Part shown: in pieces, positions 34,942 through 43,409 of the stretch
Numbering within the stretch: the stretch's first letter is position 1
Layout: every line of letters begins with the position of its first letter
Source: Pseudonocardia autotrophica
GTDB lineage: Bacteria; Actinomycetota; Actinomycetes; Mycobacteriales; Pseudonocardiaceae
DNA length: 64,000 nt
Reading direction: 5' to 3'
Assembly (NCBI RefSeq): GCF_000717175.1
Contig: NZ_JNYD01000030.1
Coordinates: forward strand, 5,885-69,884
Notes under the pieces: model-generated
Told to the model about the DNA's origin: nothing
The model's database searches: none
The model's input: only the letters and a program-made list of their open reading frames with translations
Translations under genes and position numbers: made by a program

Positions 34942-35375
34942 GAGAGCACCGCCCGGTCCGTGGCGTCCCACTCGGTGACGGTCCCCTTGGCCACGAGCTC
35001 GGCGAAGCCGCCGGGCAGGGCGCCGTCGTCGTCCGCCATGACCGTCACGGCGTAGAGCCGCTCGGTCCCGCTCGTGTTGACGATCCGGTGCACCGAGTTC
35101 GGCGGCAGGACGAGGGCGTCGCCCGCCCTCAGGTCCACGACGTGCTTGTCGCTGTGCGCGCGGCCGGTGCCCGACAGGATCACGAAGATCTCCGTGGACT
35201 CCGGGTGCGAGTTGTCCGGCTGGCTGCCGCCCGGCTCCCAGACCTCGAAGAACACGCTGGTCGACGAGCCGTCCGCCGGGCCGGCGAGCAGCGCCAGCTT
35301 CACGGTGTCGGAGGGCGAGATGAGCTGGGGCGCCACGTCGTCGAGGTGCCGCAGGATCGGCGGAGGGGTGGTCAC
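34938..35375 (-). CDS. Single-domain cupin protein
   Basis: A 145-residue cupin with the two metal-site motifs visible as SHPESTEIFVILSGTGRAHSD and LRAGDALVLPPNSVHRIVN. Glu and His ligands appear complete. Such small cupins act as dioxygenases, isomerases or ureidoglycolate-type lyases, and no choice can be made here. GTG start and stop both overlap neighbours as GTGA, showing tight coupling. Confidence 0.8.
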   Translation of the reverse strand: MTTPPPILRHLDDVAPQLISPSDTVKLALLAGPADGSSTSVFFEVWEPGGSQPDNSHPESTEIFVILSGTGRAHSDKHVVDLRAGDALVLPPNSVHRIVNTSGTERLYAVTVMADDDGALPGGFAELVAKGTVTEWDATDRAVLS

Positions 35376-36136
35376 GATCCGTCCTTACTGGTCGGTGCTG
35401 CGGAGAGGGCTGCGAGCAGGTCCGCGGAGTCGCAGGAGAACCCGTAGCACTGGCGGGTGTTGTAGAGCGTCGCCTCGTGGCAGAACGCGGGCGACGTGGT
35501 GGCGGAGGCGCCGTCGACCAGCACCACGTCGTAGCCCAGGCAGGCGCCGTCGACCAGTGTCGAGGAGACGCACTGGTCGGAGTTGACGCCCGCGAGGAAC
35601 AGGGTGTCCACGCGCAGGTTGCGCAGGATCGAGTCGAGCGGCGTGTCCCAGAAGCCGCTCATCCGGTACTTGTCGACGTGCAGGTCGCCGGCTTCGGCGG
35701 TGAGCCCGTCGACCAGGGCCGCGCCCCAGGAGCCCTTGGTCAGCACCTTGGAGCCGTTCGGCATCACCGCGCCGATGCCCGCACCGCGGCCCTCCGGGTC
35801 GTAGACGTGCGCGACGCCCGGCGGGACGTTGGCCTGGTCCTCGCGGTTGCCCCAGTTCAGCCAGACGATCGGCACGCCGGCGGCGCGGGCCGCCGGGACC
35901 AGGGATCGGAGGGCCTCGATCGCCGGGGCCAGCGGGGAGACGTCCACGCCGATCGAGTGCAGCCAGCCGCCCTCGGTGCAGAAGTCGTTCTGCATGTCGA
36001 CGACGACCAGGGCGCTGCGCGCGAGGTCCGCGGTGACCGGCGCGGGCAGCGCCTTGAGCTCGATCGGCCGGGGCTCGCGGTGCGGGCGGCGCAGGTCGAC
36101 CCGCCCCTCGGCGAAGGTCCAGCGGTTGGGGTTCAC
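35372..36136 (-). CDS. RutB-like cysteine hydrolase (isochorismatase fold)
   Basis: A 254-residue hydrolase with the catalytic triad Asp47 (VVVDMQND), Lys134 (VLTKGSW) and Cys189 (VNSDQCVSS). The segment KYRMSGFWDTPLDSILR strongly resembles RutB, which hydrolyses peroxyureidoacrylate in uracil breakdown. N-carbamoylsarcosine amidase and biuret hydrolase share the fold. It probably removes a carbamoyl or amide group from a ring-opened product. GTG overlaps the stop of the AtzH-amidase. Confidence 0.85.
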   Translation of the reverse strand: MNPNRWTFAEGRVDLRRPHREPRPIELKALPAPVTADLARSALVVVDMQNDFCTEGGWLHSIGVDVSPLAPAIEALRSLVPAARAAGVPIVWLNWGNREDQANVPPGVAHVYDPEGRGAGIGAVMPNGSKVLTKGSWGAALVDGLTAEAGDLHVDKYRMSGFWDTPLDSILRNLRVDTLFLAGVNSDQCVSSTLVDGACLGYDVVLVDGASATTSPAFCHEATLYNTRQCYGFSCDSADLLAALSAAPTSKDGS

Positions 36137-37758
36137 GCGGCTCCCTCCAGGGTCGCGGCGAGGCGGAGCAGGTCGAGATCCGTGCCCGGTGCGCCGACCA
36201 GGCACAACCCCGCGGGGCGGCCGTCGGCGGTGCGCAGCAGCGGGACCGAGACGGCCGGGGCGCCGGCGAGCCCGGCGAGGCAGGTCATGCGCAGGGTCCC
36301 GGCCCGCTCGGACTCGACGGCCGCGGCGCTCGCGTCCCGGGCCGGGGCGCCGCCGGCGCTGCTGGGCAGCACCAGCACCGCGCCGTCCAGCACCTCGCGG
36401 AGCCGGGCGCGGGCCTCGGCGACCGTCGCGCGGGCGGCGTCCGCCTCGGCGACCGTGACCGCGGCGGCCGCGGCGAACCGCCCGCCGACGTCCGCCCCCA
36501 GCGCGCCGGGGTGGGCGGTGATCCACTCGCCGTGCGCGGCCCAGGCCTCGTAGGCCTGCACCGTGCGGAACGCGGCGAACCACTCCTCGAGGGTCTCCGG
36601 GGCGAGGTCGACGACCTCGGCGCCCGGCAGCAGCCCCTCCCCGACCAGCGCGGCGCGGCGGTCGGCGCAGGCGGCGGCGACGTCGGGGCTCGCGTGACCC
36701 TCGGCCGTCGGCAGCACGACGGCCCGCACCGGCGGGCTGCCGGCCGGGACGGCGGAGGCGCCGGGGAGCAGCACCTCCGCCACCCGCAGAGCCGGGCCGA
36801 CCGCGCGGGCCACCCACCCGACCGTGTCGAACGACGGCGCGAGCGGCAGCACCCCGTCCGTCGAGATCGCGCCGTGCGTGGTCCGGATCCCGACCAGCCC
36901 CTGGTAGGAGGCCGGGACCCGGATCGACCCGGCGGTGTCGGTCCCGAGCCCGACCTCGACCTGGCCGAGGGCGACCGCGGAGGCGGGCCCGCTCGTCGAG
37001 CCGCCGCCGATCCCGCCGGGCACGGCCGGGTTCGGGGTGGTGCCGTAGTGGGCGTTCTGCCCGGCGAGGCTGTAGGCGAACTCGTCCGTGCGGGCGATCC
37101 CGGTGATCTCCGCACCTGCGCCGAGCAGCGCGGACACCGCGGGGGCGGTCGTGGTCCGCGGCGCTTGCTCGGCGAGCCAGGTCGGGTTGCCCGCGCCCAG
37201 CCGCTCCCCCGCCACCGCGAACAGGTCCTTCACGGCGAGCGTGACGCCGTCGAGCGGGCCGGAGACGGTCGGCGCGACCAGCGGCGCCCCGACGACCCGC
37301 CACACCGAGGGGTCGAGGGGAGGCGCGGCCGCGGCGGGGAGGGGGTGCGCCGCCGCGACCGGCCGGTCCTTCTTCGGGAGGGTCACGTGGGCGGCCGTGA
37401 CCTTCCACGTGCCGTCGAGGCGCTGCCACAGTTGGGTCTGCAGGCCCGTCGCCCCGTTCGACGGCTCCTCGGTGGACGCCATGACCAACGCGGCGTCGTC
37501 ACCGATCGGTCTGACCTGCAGCCCGGCCACCCGACGCGTGGGGATCACCACGCGGCCGGAGCGGAACCCGGCGATGGCGTCGTGCCCGACGAGCAGCGTG
37601 GTCCCGTCGCCGCGGACGGTGTCCGGGCCGGGGGCGAAGAGCGCGTCGAGGGTGGCGACGTCGTTGGCCAGCAGCGCGGTCTCGTAGGCGTCGAAGGCAC
37701 CGAGCAGGCCCTCGGGGACCGGCGCCGGCGAGACGACCCTCACGGCCTCGGCGATCAT
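36133..37758 (-). CDS. AtzH-like domain fused to an amidase
   Basis: A 541-residue fusion. Residues 1-140 are an NTF2-like AtzH/DUF3225 domain (FDAYETALLANDVATLDALF, then QLWQRLDGTWKVTAAHVTLP). Residues 150-541 are an amidase-signature enzyme with Lys in VTLAVKDLFAV, cis-Ser loop GGGSTSGPASAVA and nucleophile GTDTAGSIRVPAS. In the cyanuric acid pathway AtzH is a separate small gene near the 1-carboxybiuret hydrolase genes. The fusion hints at a carboxybiuret, allophanate or related ureide-type substrate, but this is inference. Confidence 0.85.
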   Translation of the reverse strand: MIAEAVRVVSPAPVPEGLLGAFDAYETALLANDVATLDALFAPGPDTVRGDGTTLLVGHDAIAGFRSGRVVIPTRRVAGLQVRPIGDDAALVMASTEEPSNGATGLQTQLWQRLDGTWKVTAAHVTLPKKDRPVAAAHPLPAAAAPPLDPSVWRVVGAPLVAPTVSGPLDGVTLAVKDLFAVAGERLGAGNPTWLAEQAPRTTTAPAVSALLGAGAEITGIARTDEFAYSLAGQNAHYGTTPNPAVPGGIGGGSTSGPASAVALGQVEVGLGTDTAGSIRVPASYQGLVGIRTTHGAISTDGVLPLAPSFDTVGWVARAVGPALRVAEVLLPGASAVPAGSPPVRAVVLPTAEGHASPDVAAACADRRAALVGEGLLPGAEVVDLAPETLEEWFAAFRTVQAYEAWAAHGEWITAHPGALGADVGGRFAAAAAVTVAEADAARATVAEARARLREVLDGAVLVLPSSAGGAPARDASAAAVESERAGTLRMTCLAGLAGAPAVSVPLLRTADGRPAGLCLVGAPGTDLDLLRLAATLEGAA

Positions 37759-38888
37759 CGCGGCACCTCGATCCGGTCCACGGCCGCGAAGTCGGCCAGC
37801 CGGATCCGGGCGTGGGAGCCCTTCACGATGTCGACCACCTGGGAGATCTCGAAGTCCGTCGCGGCGGACAGGTAGGCGTAGGCCAGCTCGGGGGCCATCC
37901 CGTAGACCGCGCCGAGGAGCTCGACCGCGTTGCGGCCGCACTTCTGCACGGCGACGTCGAGGTCCTCGTCGAGCCCGGTGGGCACGAGGAACTCCGCGGT
38001 GCGGACGAACGGCCCGGTCACGGCGCCGTAGCGGGCCGCGGCCTCCGCGGCGGGCACGACGTCGACGGTGAGGGTGGCGCGCAGCGGCGCCTCCAGCGCC
38101 GTCAGCGCGATTTCGCCGTTGCCCTGGGCGAAGTGCGGATCGCCGACGTAGAGGCCGGCGCCGGGCACCTGGACGGGCAGGTAGAGCGTGGTGCCGGCGA
38201 CCAGCAGCCGGATGTCGATGTTGCCGCCGTGCAGGCCGGGCGGGGTGGAGTGCCGGCGCGGGCCGGGCGTCGCCACGCCCATGACGCCGAGGAAGGGCGC
38301 CAGTGGGAAGCGGACCGGGCGGTCGGGGTCGCCGGGCTGCAGCGGGAGCGTGCCGCGCGCGGCGTCGAGGCCGAGCTCCAGGTCGTTGACCCGGCAGAAG
38401 ATGCTGGTCAGCGGGCCGTCGACGGGGAAGCTGCCGGGGAGCAGGCCCTTCCCGTGCCGGCTGGAGACCACGCCGTAGGGCACCCGGGGGACGAGCGCGT
38501 CGACCCGCACGGCGAGCAGGTCGCCGGGCTGCGCGCCGCGGACCTCGATCGGGCCGGTCACCACGTGCGGGCCGCCGGTGCGGTCGTGGTGCCCGTCGGC
38601 GGCGACGGCGATCGCGTCGAGCAGGACGTCGCGGGGCGCGACGCCGTGGGCACCGAAGAAGGCGATCGGGTCCCGGCCCTGGTCCTCGAGGATCCCCTCG
38701 TGGCTGACGGTGTCGACCACGACGGCGGCGCCGGGCTCCACCGAGAGTGCGGGGGCGTCGTCGGCGCAGGGCAGCCGGCCCCAGGTGGTGGTCGCCGGGG
38801 TGGCGGGGAGGTAGGCGCCGTCGGACGTGGCGGTGAGCGGCTGCAACACCGGAGCGGCGGCGATGGGTGCCAGCTCGGACGCGGTCAC
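37755..38888 (-). CDS. Acetamidase/formamidase-family enzyme
   Basis: A 377-residue FmdA/AmdA-type enzyme that hydrolyses short amides to acid and ammonia. The family hallmark VGDPHFAQGNGEIALTALE is present, with GGNIDIRLL and a zinc-site His early on (VSHEGIL). It is the second gene of the operon, directly after its GntR regulator, with GTGA overlap. It would suit the last deamidation, releasing formate or a short acid. Confidence 0.88.
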   Translation of the reverse strand: MTASELAPIAAAPVLQPLTATSDGAYLPATPATTTWGRLPCADDAPALSVEPGAAVVVDTVSHEGILEDQGRDPIAFFGAHGVAPRDVLLDAIAVAADGHHDRTGGPHVVTGPIEVRGAQPGDLLAVRVDALVPRVPYGVVSSRHGKGLLPGSFPVDGPLTSIFCRVNDLELGLDAARGTLPLQPGDPDRPVRFPLAPFLGVMGVATPGPRRHSTPPGLHGGNIDIRLLVAGTTLYLPVQVPGAGLYVGDPHFAQGNGEIALTALEAPLRATLTVDVVPAAEAAARYGAVTGPFVRTAEFLVPTGLDEDLDVAVQKCGRNAVELLGAVYGMAPELAYAYLSAATDFEISQVVDIVKGSHARIRLADFAAVDRIEVPR

Positions 38889-39661
38889 GGGGTCTCCCCC
38901 GTCGCGCGGTCCTCGAACCGGTCCCGGGTCAGGGCGGCGACGTCGGCGAGGTGGCGGGCCATCGCGTCCCGCGCCTCGGCGGGGTTGCCGGCCGCGACCG
39001 CGGCGAGGATCGCCCGGTGCCCGAGGTAGGAGACCTCGCGGGCGTAGCGGGTGGAGTGCGAGAGCACCCGGGTCGACGAGGTCCACGAGCAGGCGAGCGT
39101 GTTGATCGCCGACATCAGCGGGTTCTGCGCCGCGGCCGCGATGAGCATGTGGAACTCGAGGTCGAGCCGCAGCGACTCCTCGGGCGCCACCTCCGCGACC
39201 GGGTTGCGCAGCAGGTTCTCGAGCTCGACGAGGTTGGCGGCGGTGGCCCGCTCGGCGGCCAGCTCGGCCAGCCGGGGCTCGATCGCGCCGCGCAGCTCGG
39301 CAACGTCCCGCAGCTGGTGCTCCGCGTCGGAGAGCTGCGAGTACAGCGTCTGGACGTGCTCGGGCGCGGGCAGCACGGTGGTGCCGCGGCCCGGCCGGCG
39401 CTCGACGAGGTGCTTCGCCTCCAGCTCGTGCATGGCCTCGCGCAGCGACGCCCGGGACACGCCCAGGCTCGCCGCCAGCTCGCGCTCCGACGGCAGCCGG
39501 TCCCCCGGCCTGAGCTCGCCGACCGCGATCAGCTTCTCCAGGTGCGCCGAGATCTCGGTGCTCACGCTGCCGCGGAACGCGCCCGGCGCGAGCCGCGGCA
39601 GCTCGAGGGCGGAGGACGGCACCGGGCGGCGATCGCCCGGTGCTCCGGTGGTGCTGTCCAC
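38885..39661 (-). CDS. FadR-type GntR regulator, first gene of the 12-gene operon
   Basis: A 258-residue regulator. The winged helix ([48 protein letters not shown], about 55-105) is followed by an FCD effector domain with a His-rich metal site (LEFHMLIAAAAQN, HRAILAAV, MARHLADV). The GTG at 39661 has AGGAAGGA upstream; longer starts add no homology. It probably represses its own operon through the palindrome just upstream. Confidence 0.85.
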   Translation of the reverse strand: MDSTTGAPGDRRPVPSSALELPRLAPGAFRGSVSTEISAHLEKLIAVGELRPGDRLPSERELAASLGVSRASLREAMHELEAKHLVERRPGRGTTVLPAPEHVQTLYSQLSDAEHQLRDVAELRGAIEPRLAELAAERATAANLVELENLLRNPVAEVAPEESLRLDLEFHMLIAAAAQNPLMSAINTLACSWTSSTRVLSHSTRYAREVSYLGHRAILAAVAAGNPAEARDAMARHLADVAALTRDRFEDRATGETP

Positions 39662-39689
39662 ACCCGGTCCTTCCTGACTTCCGGCGCCG

Positions 39690-39720
39690 AACCACCCCGG
39701 GGGTGGTTGGCCTGACCAAT
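39690..39720. promoter_or_regulatory. Operator region of the 12-gene operon
   Basis: AACCACCCCGGGGGTGGTT at 39690-39708 is a perfect 9-1-9 palindrome. It runs into TTGGCCTGACCAA at 39707-39719, whose ends TTGG and CCAA form a second imperfect dyad. Both lie 30-60 bases upstream of the GntR start. The TTGG...CCAA spacing is typical of FadR-type GntR sites, so this is the likely autoregulatory operator. Confidence 0.5.
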
Positions 39721-40229
39721 CCGACCGTAGGCGGCGGAATGGTTCGACAACAGCGGCCCGGCGATCACGAAACCGTTTATTCACACGCGAAATACCGGCG
39801 AAACGGACGGGGGAAACGGGCCCGGCCGCAATGCCTCGGTCACCGTGTTTCGGGCAGGTGAAGTTCGACGCTCAACCGTTGACGGCGGGGGCCCCGACGC
39901 CCGATGGTCTGGGCGGTCCGCTTGGTCGGACCATCCGGCCCGGACCTCCTCCGGGACCGCGATCAGCTCGCTGAGCTGGGCCGACGTCGAGCGCACCCGC
40001 TGCGCCGCCGCTGGCCCGGGCGGCTGGGGTCGCGATCCCGGAGCTGGCCCGGCCGCCCGCTCGTCCGGACGTCGCCGTCCCCTCCCCTCCGACCGGACCC
40101 GCTCCCCGGGCCCGAGCACCGCCGTTTCCGTGAATGCGCAGAAATGGCCCGTCCCCTTTTCCCGACGACGCCGAGAATGGTTGTCCGCGCGTCGGCCGGG
40201 CGTTCCCGCCGCGAGATGTTGGAGCCCCC
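39721..40229. other. Divergent intergenic region of about 510 bases
   Basis: This stretch lies between the minus-strand operon and the plus-strand binding-protein gene. The left 120 bases are relatively AT-rich (ACGAAACCGTTTATTCAC) and probably hold one promoter. Frames on both strands exist but resemble no protein I know. It may hold an untranslated leader for the gene at 40230. Confidence 0.4.
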
Positions 40230-41339
40230 ATGTCCCTGTCCCCCACCCGCTGGGCGCGCCTGCCGCTCGCCCTCGTGGCGCTGGCGACCGCCCTCGTCCT
40301 CGCCGCGTGCGGCGGCGCCTCCGGCGGTGCGGCCGCGTCGAGCTCCGGGCCCGCCGGCGACGACAGCCTCACCGTGCAGCTGTCCTGGTTCAGCAACGCG
40401 CAGAACGGCGGCTGGACCGCCGCGCAGACCCAGGGCTACCTCGCCGACGCCGGCTTCTCCGACGTGAAGATCCTCCCCGGCGGACCCAACGTCTCCGGCA
40501 TCCAGCTGCTGGCCTCCGGCCGCGCCGACATCGCGGTGACCACCGCCGAGTCCTACCTGCAGGCCAAGGCGCAGGGCCTGCCGATCACCGCGGTCTACAA
40601 CGAGTTCGACACCCCGCCGACCGGCGTGCTGGTCAAGCAGTCCACCGGCTGGACGAAGTGGAGCGACCTCGCCGGCAAGTCCTGGACCGTCGCCCCGATC
40701 AGCCTCGGCTGGCAGTGGGTGCAGCGCAGCCAGAACATCCAGTTCCCGACCCAGAACTTCAACGGCACCTACGCCGCGTTCTTCGCCTCGCCCGACGGCG
40801 TGGTCCAGGGCTACCCGACCAACACGGTCTACGAGGCCCGCAAGCAGAACATCGACGTCAACTACTTCAGCTACGCCTCGGCCGGCTTCAACCCCTACGG
40901 CCAGATCCTCGCGGTGACCGAGGACTACGCGAAGAACCACGGCGACACGCTGAAGCGGGCGCTGGGCGCGCTGTCGAAGGGCTGGACGGCCTACCTCACG
41001 GACGTCGACGCGGCCACCAAGGCCAACGACCAGATGCTCACGGACAACAACCAGCTCGCCGCCGACACCAACTGGTTCACCTGGGCCGGCCAGCGCCCGT
41101 TCGTGATCGGCGGCCAGGGCGGCAAGCAGATGGGCGCCATGGGCGACGAGCGCTGGAACACCACGATCGACCAGATGAAGCAGATGGGCGCGCTGCCCGC
41201 CGACTGGAACCCGAGCGGCCCGCTGTACGACAACTCGTTCCTGTCGACCGAGGTCATGCCCCAGCTTGACGCGCTGCCCGACGCCCCGGCCGGCTCCTTC
41301 CAGGGCGCCGCACCGGCGATCACGGCCCCGACCAGCTGA
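40230..41339 (+). CDS. NMT1/THI5-type substrate-binding lipoprotein (divergent copy)
   Basis: A 369-residue lipoprotein with signal ending LAAC (Cys27). The mature part has LSWFSNAQNGGWTAAQTQGYLADAG, ILPGGPNVSGIQLLASGRADIAV and YASAGFNPYGQIL. It is paralogous to the protein at 33170-34180, sharing the WVQRSQ/WVKRSQ and SAGxNPY segments. It has no permease or ATPase of its own nearby and probably feeds the importer of the opposite operon. GGAG at 40221-40224 supports the ATG. Confidence 0.9.
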   Translation: MSLSPTRWARLPLALVALATALVLAACGGASGGAAASSSGPAGDDSLTVQLSWFSNAQNGGWTAAQTQGYLADAGFSDVKILPGGPNVSGIQLLASGRADIAVTTAESYLQAKAQGLPITAVYNEFDTPPTGVLVKQSTGWTKWSDLAGKSWTVAPISLGWQWVQRSQNIQFPTQNFNGTYAAFFASPDGVVQGYPTNTVYEARKQNIDVNYFSYASAGFNPYGQILAVTEDYAKNHGDTLKRALGALSKGWTAYLTDVDAATKANDQMLTDNNQLAADTNWFTWAGQRPFVIGGQGGKQMGAMGDERWNTTIDQMKQMGALPADWNPSGPLYDNSFLSTEVMPQLDALPDAPAGSFQGAAPAITAPTS

Positions 41340-41369
41340 CCGCCCCCCGCCCCGCCCCACGGAGGAACC

Positions 41370-42365
41370 ATGACCCGGTCCGCCGAGCTCGGCGCCCGCA
41401 CGGTCGAGACCAGCGCCCTGCCCGTCGTCGACATCTCCGGCCTGCGCACGGACGACCCCGCGGCGCGCGCCGCCGTCGGCCGCGCGCTGCGCGCGGCCTG
41501 CGTCGACAAGGGCTTCTTCTACGTCTCCGGGCACGGCATCGAGCCTGCGCTGCTCGAGGCCGCGTTCGCCGAGGCCCGCACCTTCTTCGCGCTGCCCGCG
41601 GCGGAGAAGCAGCGGGTCGCGATGACGAAGGACAACTACGGCCGCGGCTACGAGGACGTCGGCGGCCAGACCCTCGAGGCCGGCGCGCCGCCGGACCTCA
41701 AGGAGGGCTACTACCTGGGCCGCGAGTCGCGCTCCGACGGCACCGTGCCCGAGGGCGACGCCGGTGTGGGCTTCGGACCCAACCTGTGGCCCGCGCGCCC
41801 GGAGTTCCGCGAGGTCCTCACCGAGTACCACCGGCGGATGACCGGGGTCGCGACGCTGCTGATGGACGGCCTCGCGCTCTCGCTCGACCTGCCCGAGGAC
41901 TGGTTCCGCGACTTCTGCGCCGAGCCGACCCCGACGCTGCGGATCCTGCACTACCCGCCGCAGCCGCCGAACCCGCGGCCCGGGGAGAAGGGCGCCGGCG
42001 CGCACACCGACTGGGGCGGCATCACCCTGCTGGCCCAGGACGAGAACGGCGGCCTGCAGGTCCTCGACGAGGACGAGGGCTGGATCCACGCCGCCCCGAT
42101 CCCGGGCACGTTCGTCGTCAACCTCGGCGACCTCATGGCGCGCTGGACCGCCGACCTCTACCGCTCCACGCTGCACCGGGTCGTCAACACGTCCGGAACC
42201 GAGCGCTACTCGATGCCGTTCTTCTTCTCCGGCCGGCCGGACGCCGAGGTCACCACCATCCCGACCTGCCGCCGCCCCGGGCAGCCGGACCACTATCCGC
42301 CGACGACGCCCGCGCAGCACACGCGGGAGCGCCAGCGGGAGACGTACGAGCTGAACATGCTGTGA
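41370..42365 (+). CDS. 2-oxoglutarate/Fe(II) oxygenase (isopenicillin N synthase-like)
   Basis: A 331-residue non-heme iron oxygenase. The iron ligands are His and Asp in AHTDWGG and the distal His in STLHRVVN, followed by the Arg-x-Ser 2-oxoglutarate motif in RYSMPFFF. An N-terminal DIOX_N segment is present (LPVVDISGLRTDD, then KGFFYVSGHGI). It would hydroxylate or desaturate a small molecule. It follows the binding-protein gene by 30 bases with GGAGG upstream, so substrate capture and oxygenation are probably linked. Confidence 0.88.
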   Translation: MTRSAELGARTVETSALPVVDISGLRTDDPAARAAVGRALRAACVDKGFFYVSGHGIEPALLEAAFAEARTFFALPAAEKQRVAMTKDNYGRGYEDVGGQTLEAGAPPDLKEGYYLGRESRSDGTVPEGDAGVGFGPNLWPARPEFREVLTEYHRRMTGVATLLMDGLALSLDLPEDWFRDFCAEPTPTLRILHYPPQPPNPRPGEKGAGAHTDWGGITLLAQDENGGLQVLDEDEGWIHAAPIPGTFVVNLGDLMARWTADLYRSTLHRVVNTSGTERYSMPFFFSGRPDAEVTTIPTCRRPGQPDHYPPTTPAQHTRERQRETYELNML

Positions 42366-42469
42366 CGTGGGCGGAGATGGGCGCCGTGAAGGTGCGCACT
42401 GCGAGATGAGGCTGTGAGCTGGGCCACGGGAAGATCCGCCTGAGGGCCGCGGGAACGCAGACTCCGTTC

Positions 42470-43360
42470 GTGACCGAGCTCGAGATCGCGCCCGGAGCGA
42501 CGGCCGTCGGGACCCTGCTGGACGTCCACCCCACCGGGCCGGACCGCTACGAAGCTGCCGGCCAGGAGGGGCTGGTCGAGCGGGGGTTCGGCGGCGTCGT
42601 CGTCGGCCGGGCGCTGCGGGCCGCCGGATCGAGTGTGGGCCCCGACCGCCCCGTCCACTCGATACACGGCCACTTCCTCCGACCCGCCGACGCCGCCGCG
42701 GCCACCCGCTTCCACGTCACGCCCGTGCGCGACGGCGCCACCGTCAGCCTCCGGCAGGTCGTCGCCGAGCAGCACGGCAAGGAGATCTTCCTGCTCACCG
42801 CCTCGTTCGAGGTACCTCAGGACGGCTGGGCGCACCAGGTGCCCCGGCTGACCACCGGCGTGACCGATCCGGCAGACCTCCCGACGCCCTTGGAGCAGGT
42901 CGCCGGGGCCGACGAGACCGTGCGCAGCTGGTGGACGCGGCTCGACCGGCTGCACCCGGTCGACCTCCGGTTCGAGGGCGAGCTGCCGCGCAGCGCCGCC
43001 CACCGGGGCGAGGCGGCACCGCCCCACCACCGCTTCTGGGTGCGCACCCGCGAGCCCCTCCCCGCCGACCCGCTGTTCCACCACTGCGTGGTCGCCTACG
43101 CGTCGGACATGATGCTGCTCTCCACCGCGCTGGCCCCGCACGCGACCATGTTCGGAGCCCCGGACGTCACCGCGGCCAGCCTCGACCACGCCGTGTGGTT
43201 CCACGGCGCGGTCCGCGCCGACGACTGGCTCTGCTACGAGCAGGACAGCAGCTGGGCGGCGGACGGCCGGGCGCTGTGCCATGGGCGCTTCTTCGCGCGG
43301 TCGGGCCGGCTCGTCGCCACCGTGGCGCAGGAGGCGATCGTCCGGCGTCGCGCCGGCTGA
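42470..43360 (+). CDS. tesB: Acyl-CoA thioesterase II (TesB family)
   Basis: A 296-residue double hot-dog thioesterase that hydrolyses acyl-CoA to free acid. Seen are QEGLVERGFGGVVVGRALRAA, VHSIHGHFLRPAD and the C-terminal half with SLDHAVWFHGAVRADDWLCYEQDSSWA, whose Asp (LDHAVWFH) belongs to the catalytic set. No Shine-Dalgarno is evident before the GTG. The 105-base gap from the oxygenase leaves open whether it belongs to that operon. Confidence 0.9.
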   Translation: MTELEIAPGATAVGTLLDVHPTGPDRYEAAGQEGLVERGFGGVVVGRALRAAGSSVGPDRPVHSIHGHFLRPADAAAATRFHVTPVRDGATVSLRQVVAEQHGKEIFLLTASFEVPQDGWAHQVPRLTTGVTDPADLPTPLEQVAGADETVRSWWTRLDRLHPVDLRFEGELPRSAAHRGEAAPPHHRFWVRTREPLPADPLFHHCVVAYASDMMLLSTALAPHATMFGAPDVTAASLDHAVWFHGAVRADDWLCYEQDSSWAADGRALCHGRFFARSGRLVATVAQEAIVRRRAG

Positions 43361-43409
43361 CCCCGACAGGGCGACCCCGCGCCGCGGCACGACAGGGCAG
43401 GATGCGCCC

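Noticed and set aside
39781..40119. Possible minus-strand gene in the divergent gap (contains AQLSELIAVPEEVRAGW)
   Set aside because: One short helix-like segment only, surrounded by low-complexity Arg/Pro sequence, no ribosome site, and it would overlap the promoter region.
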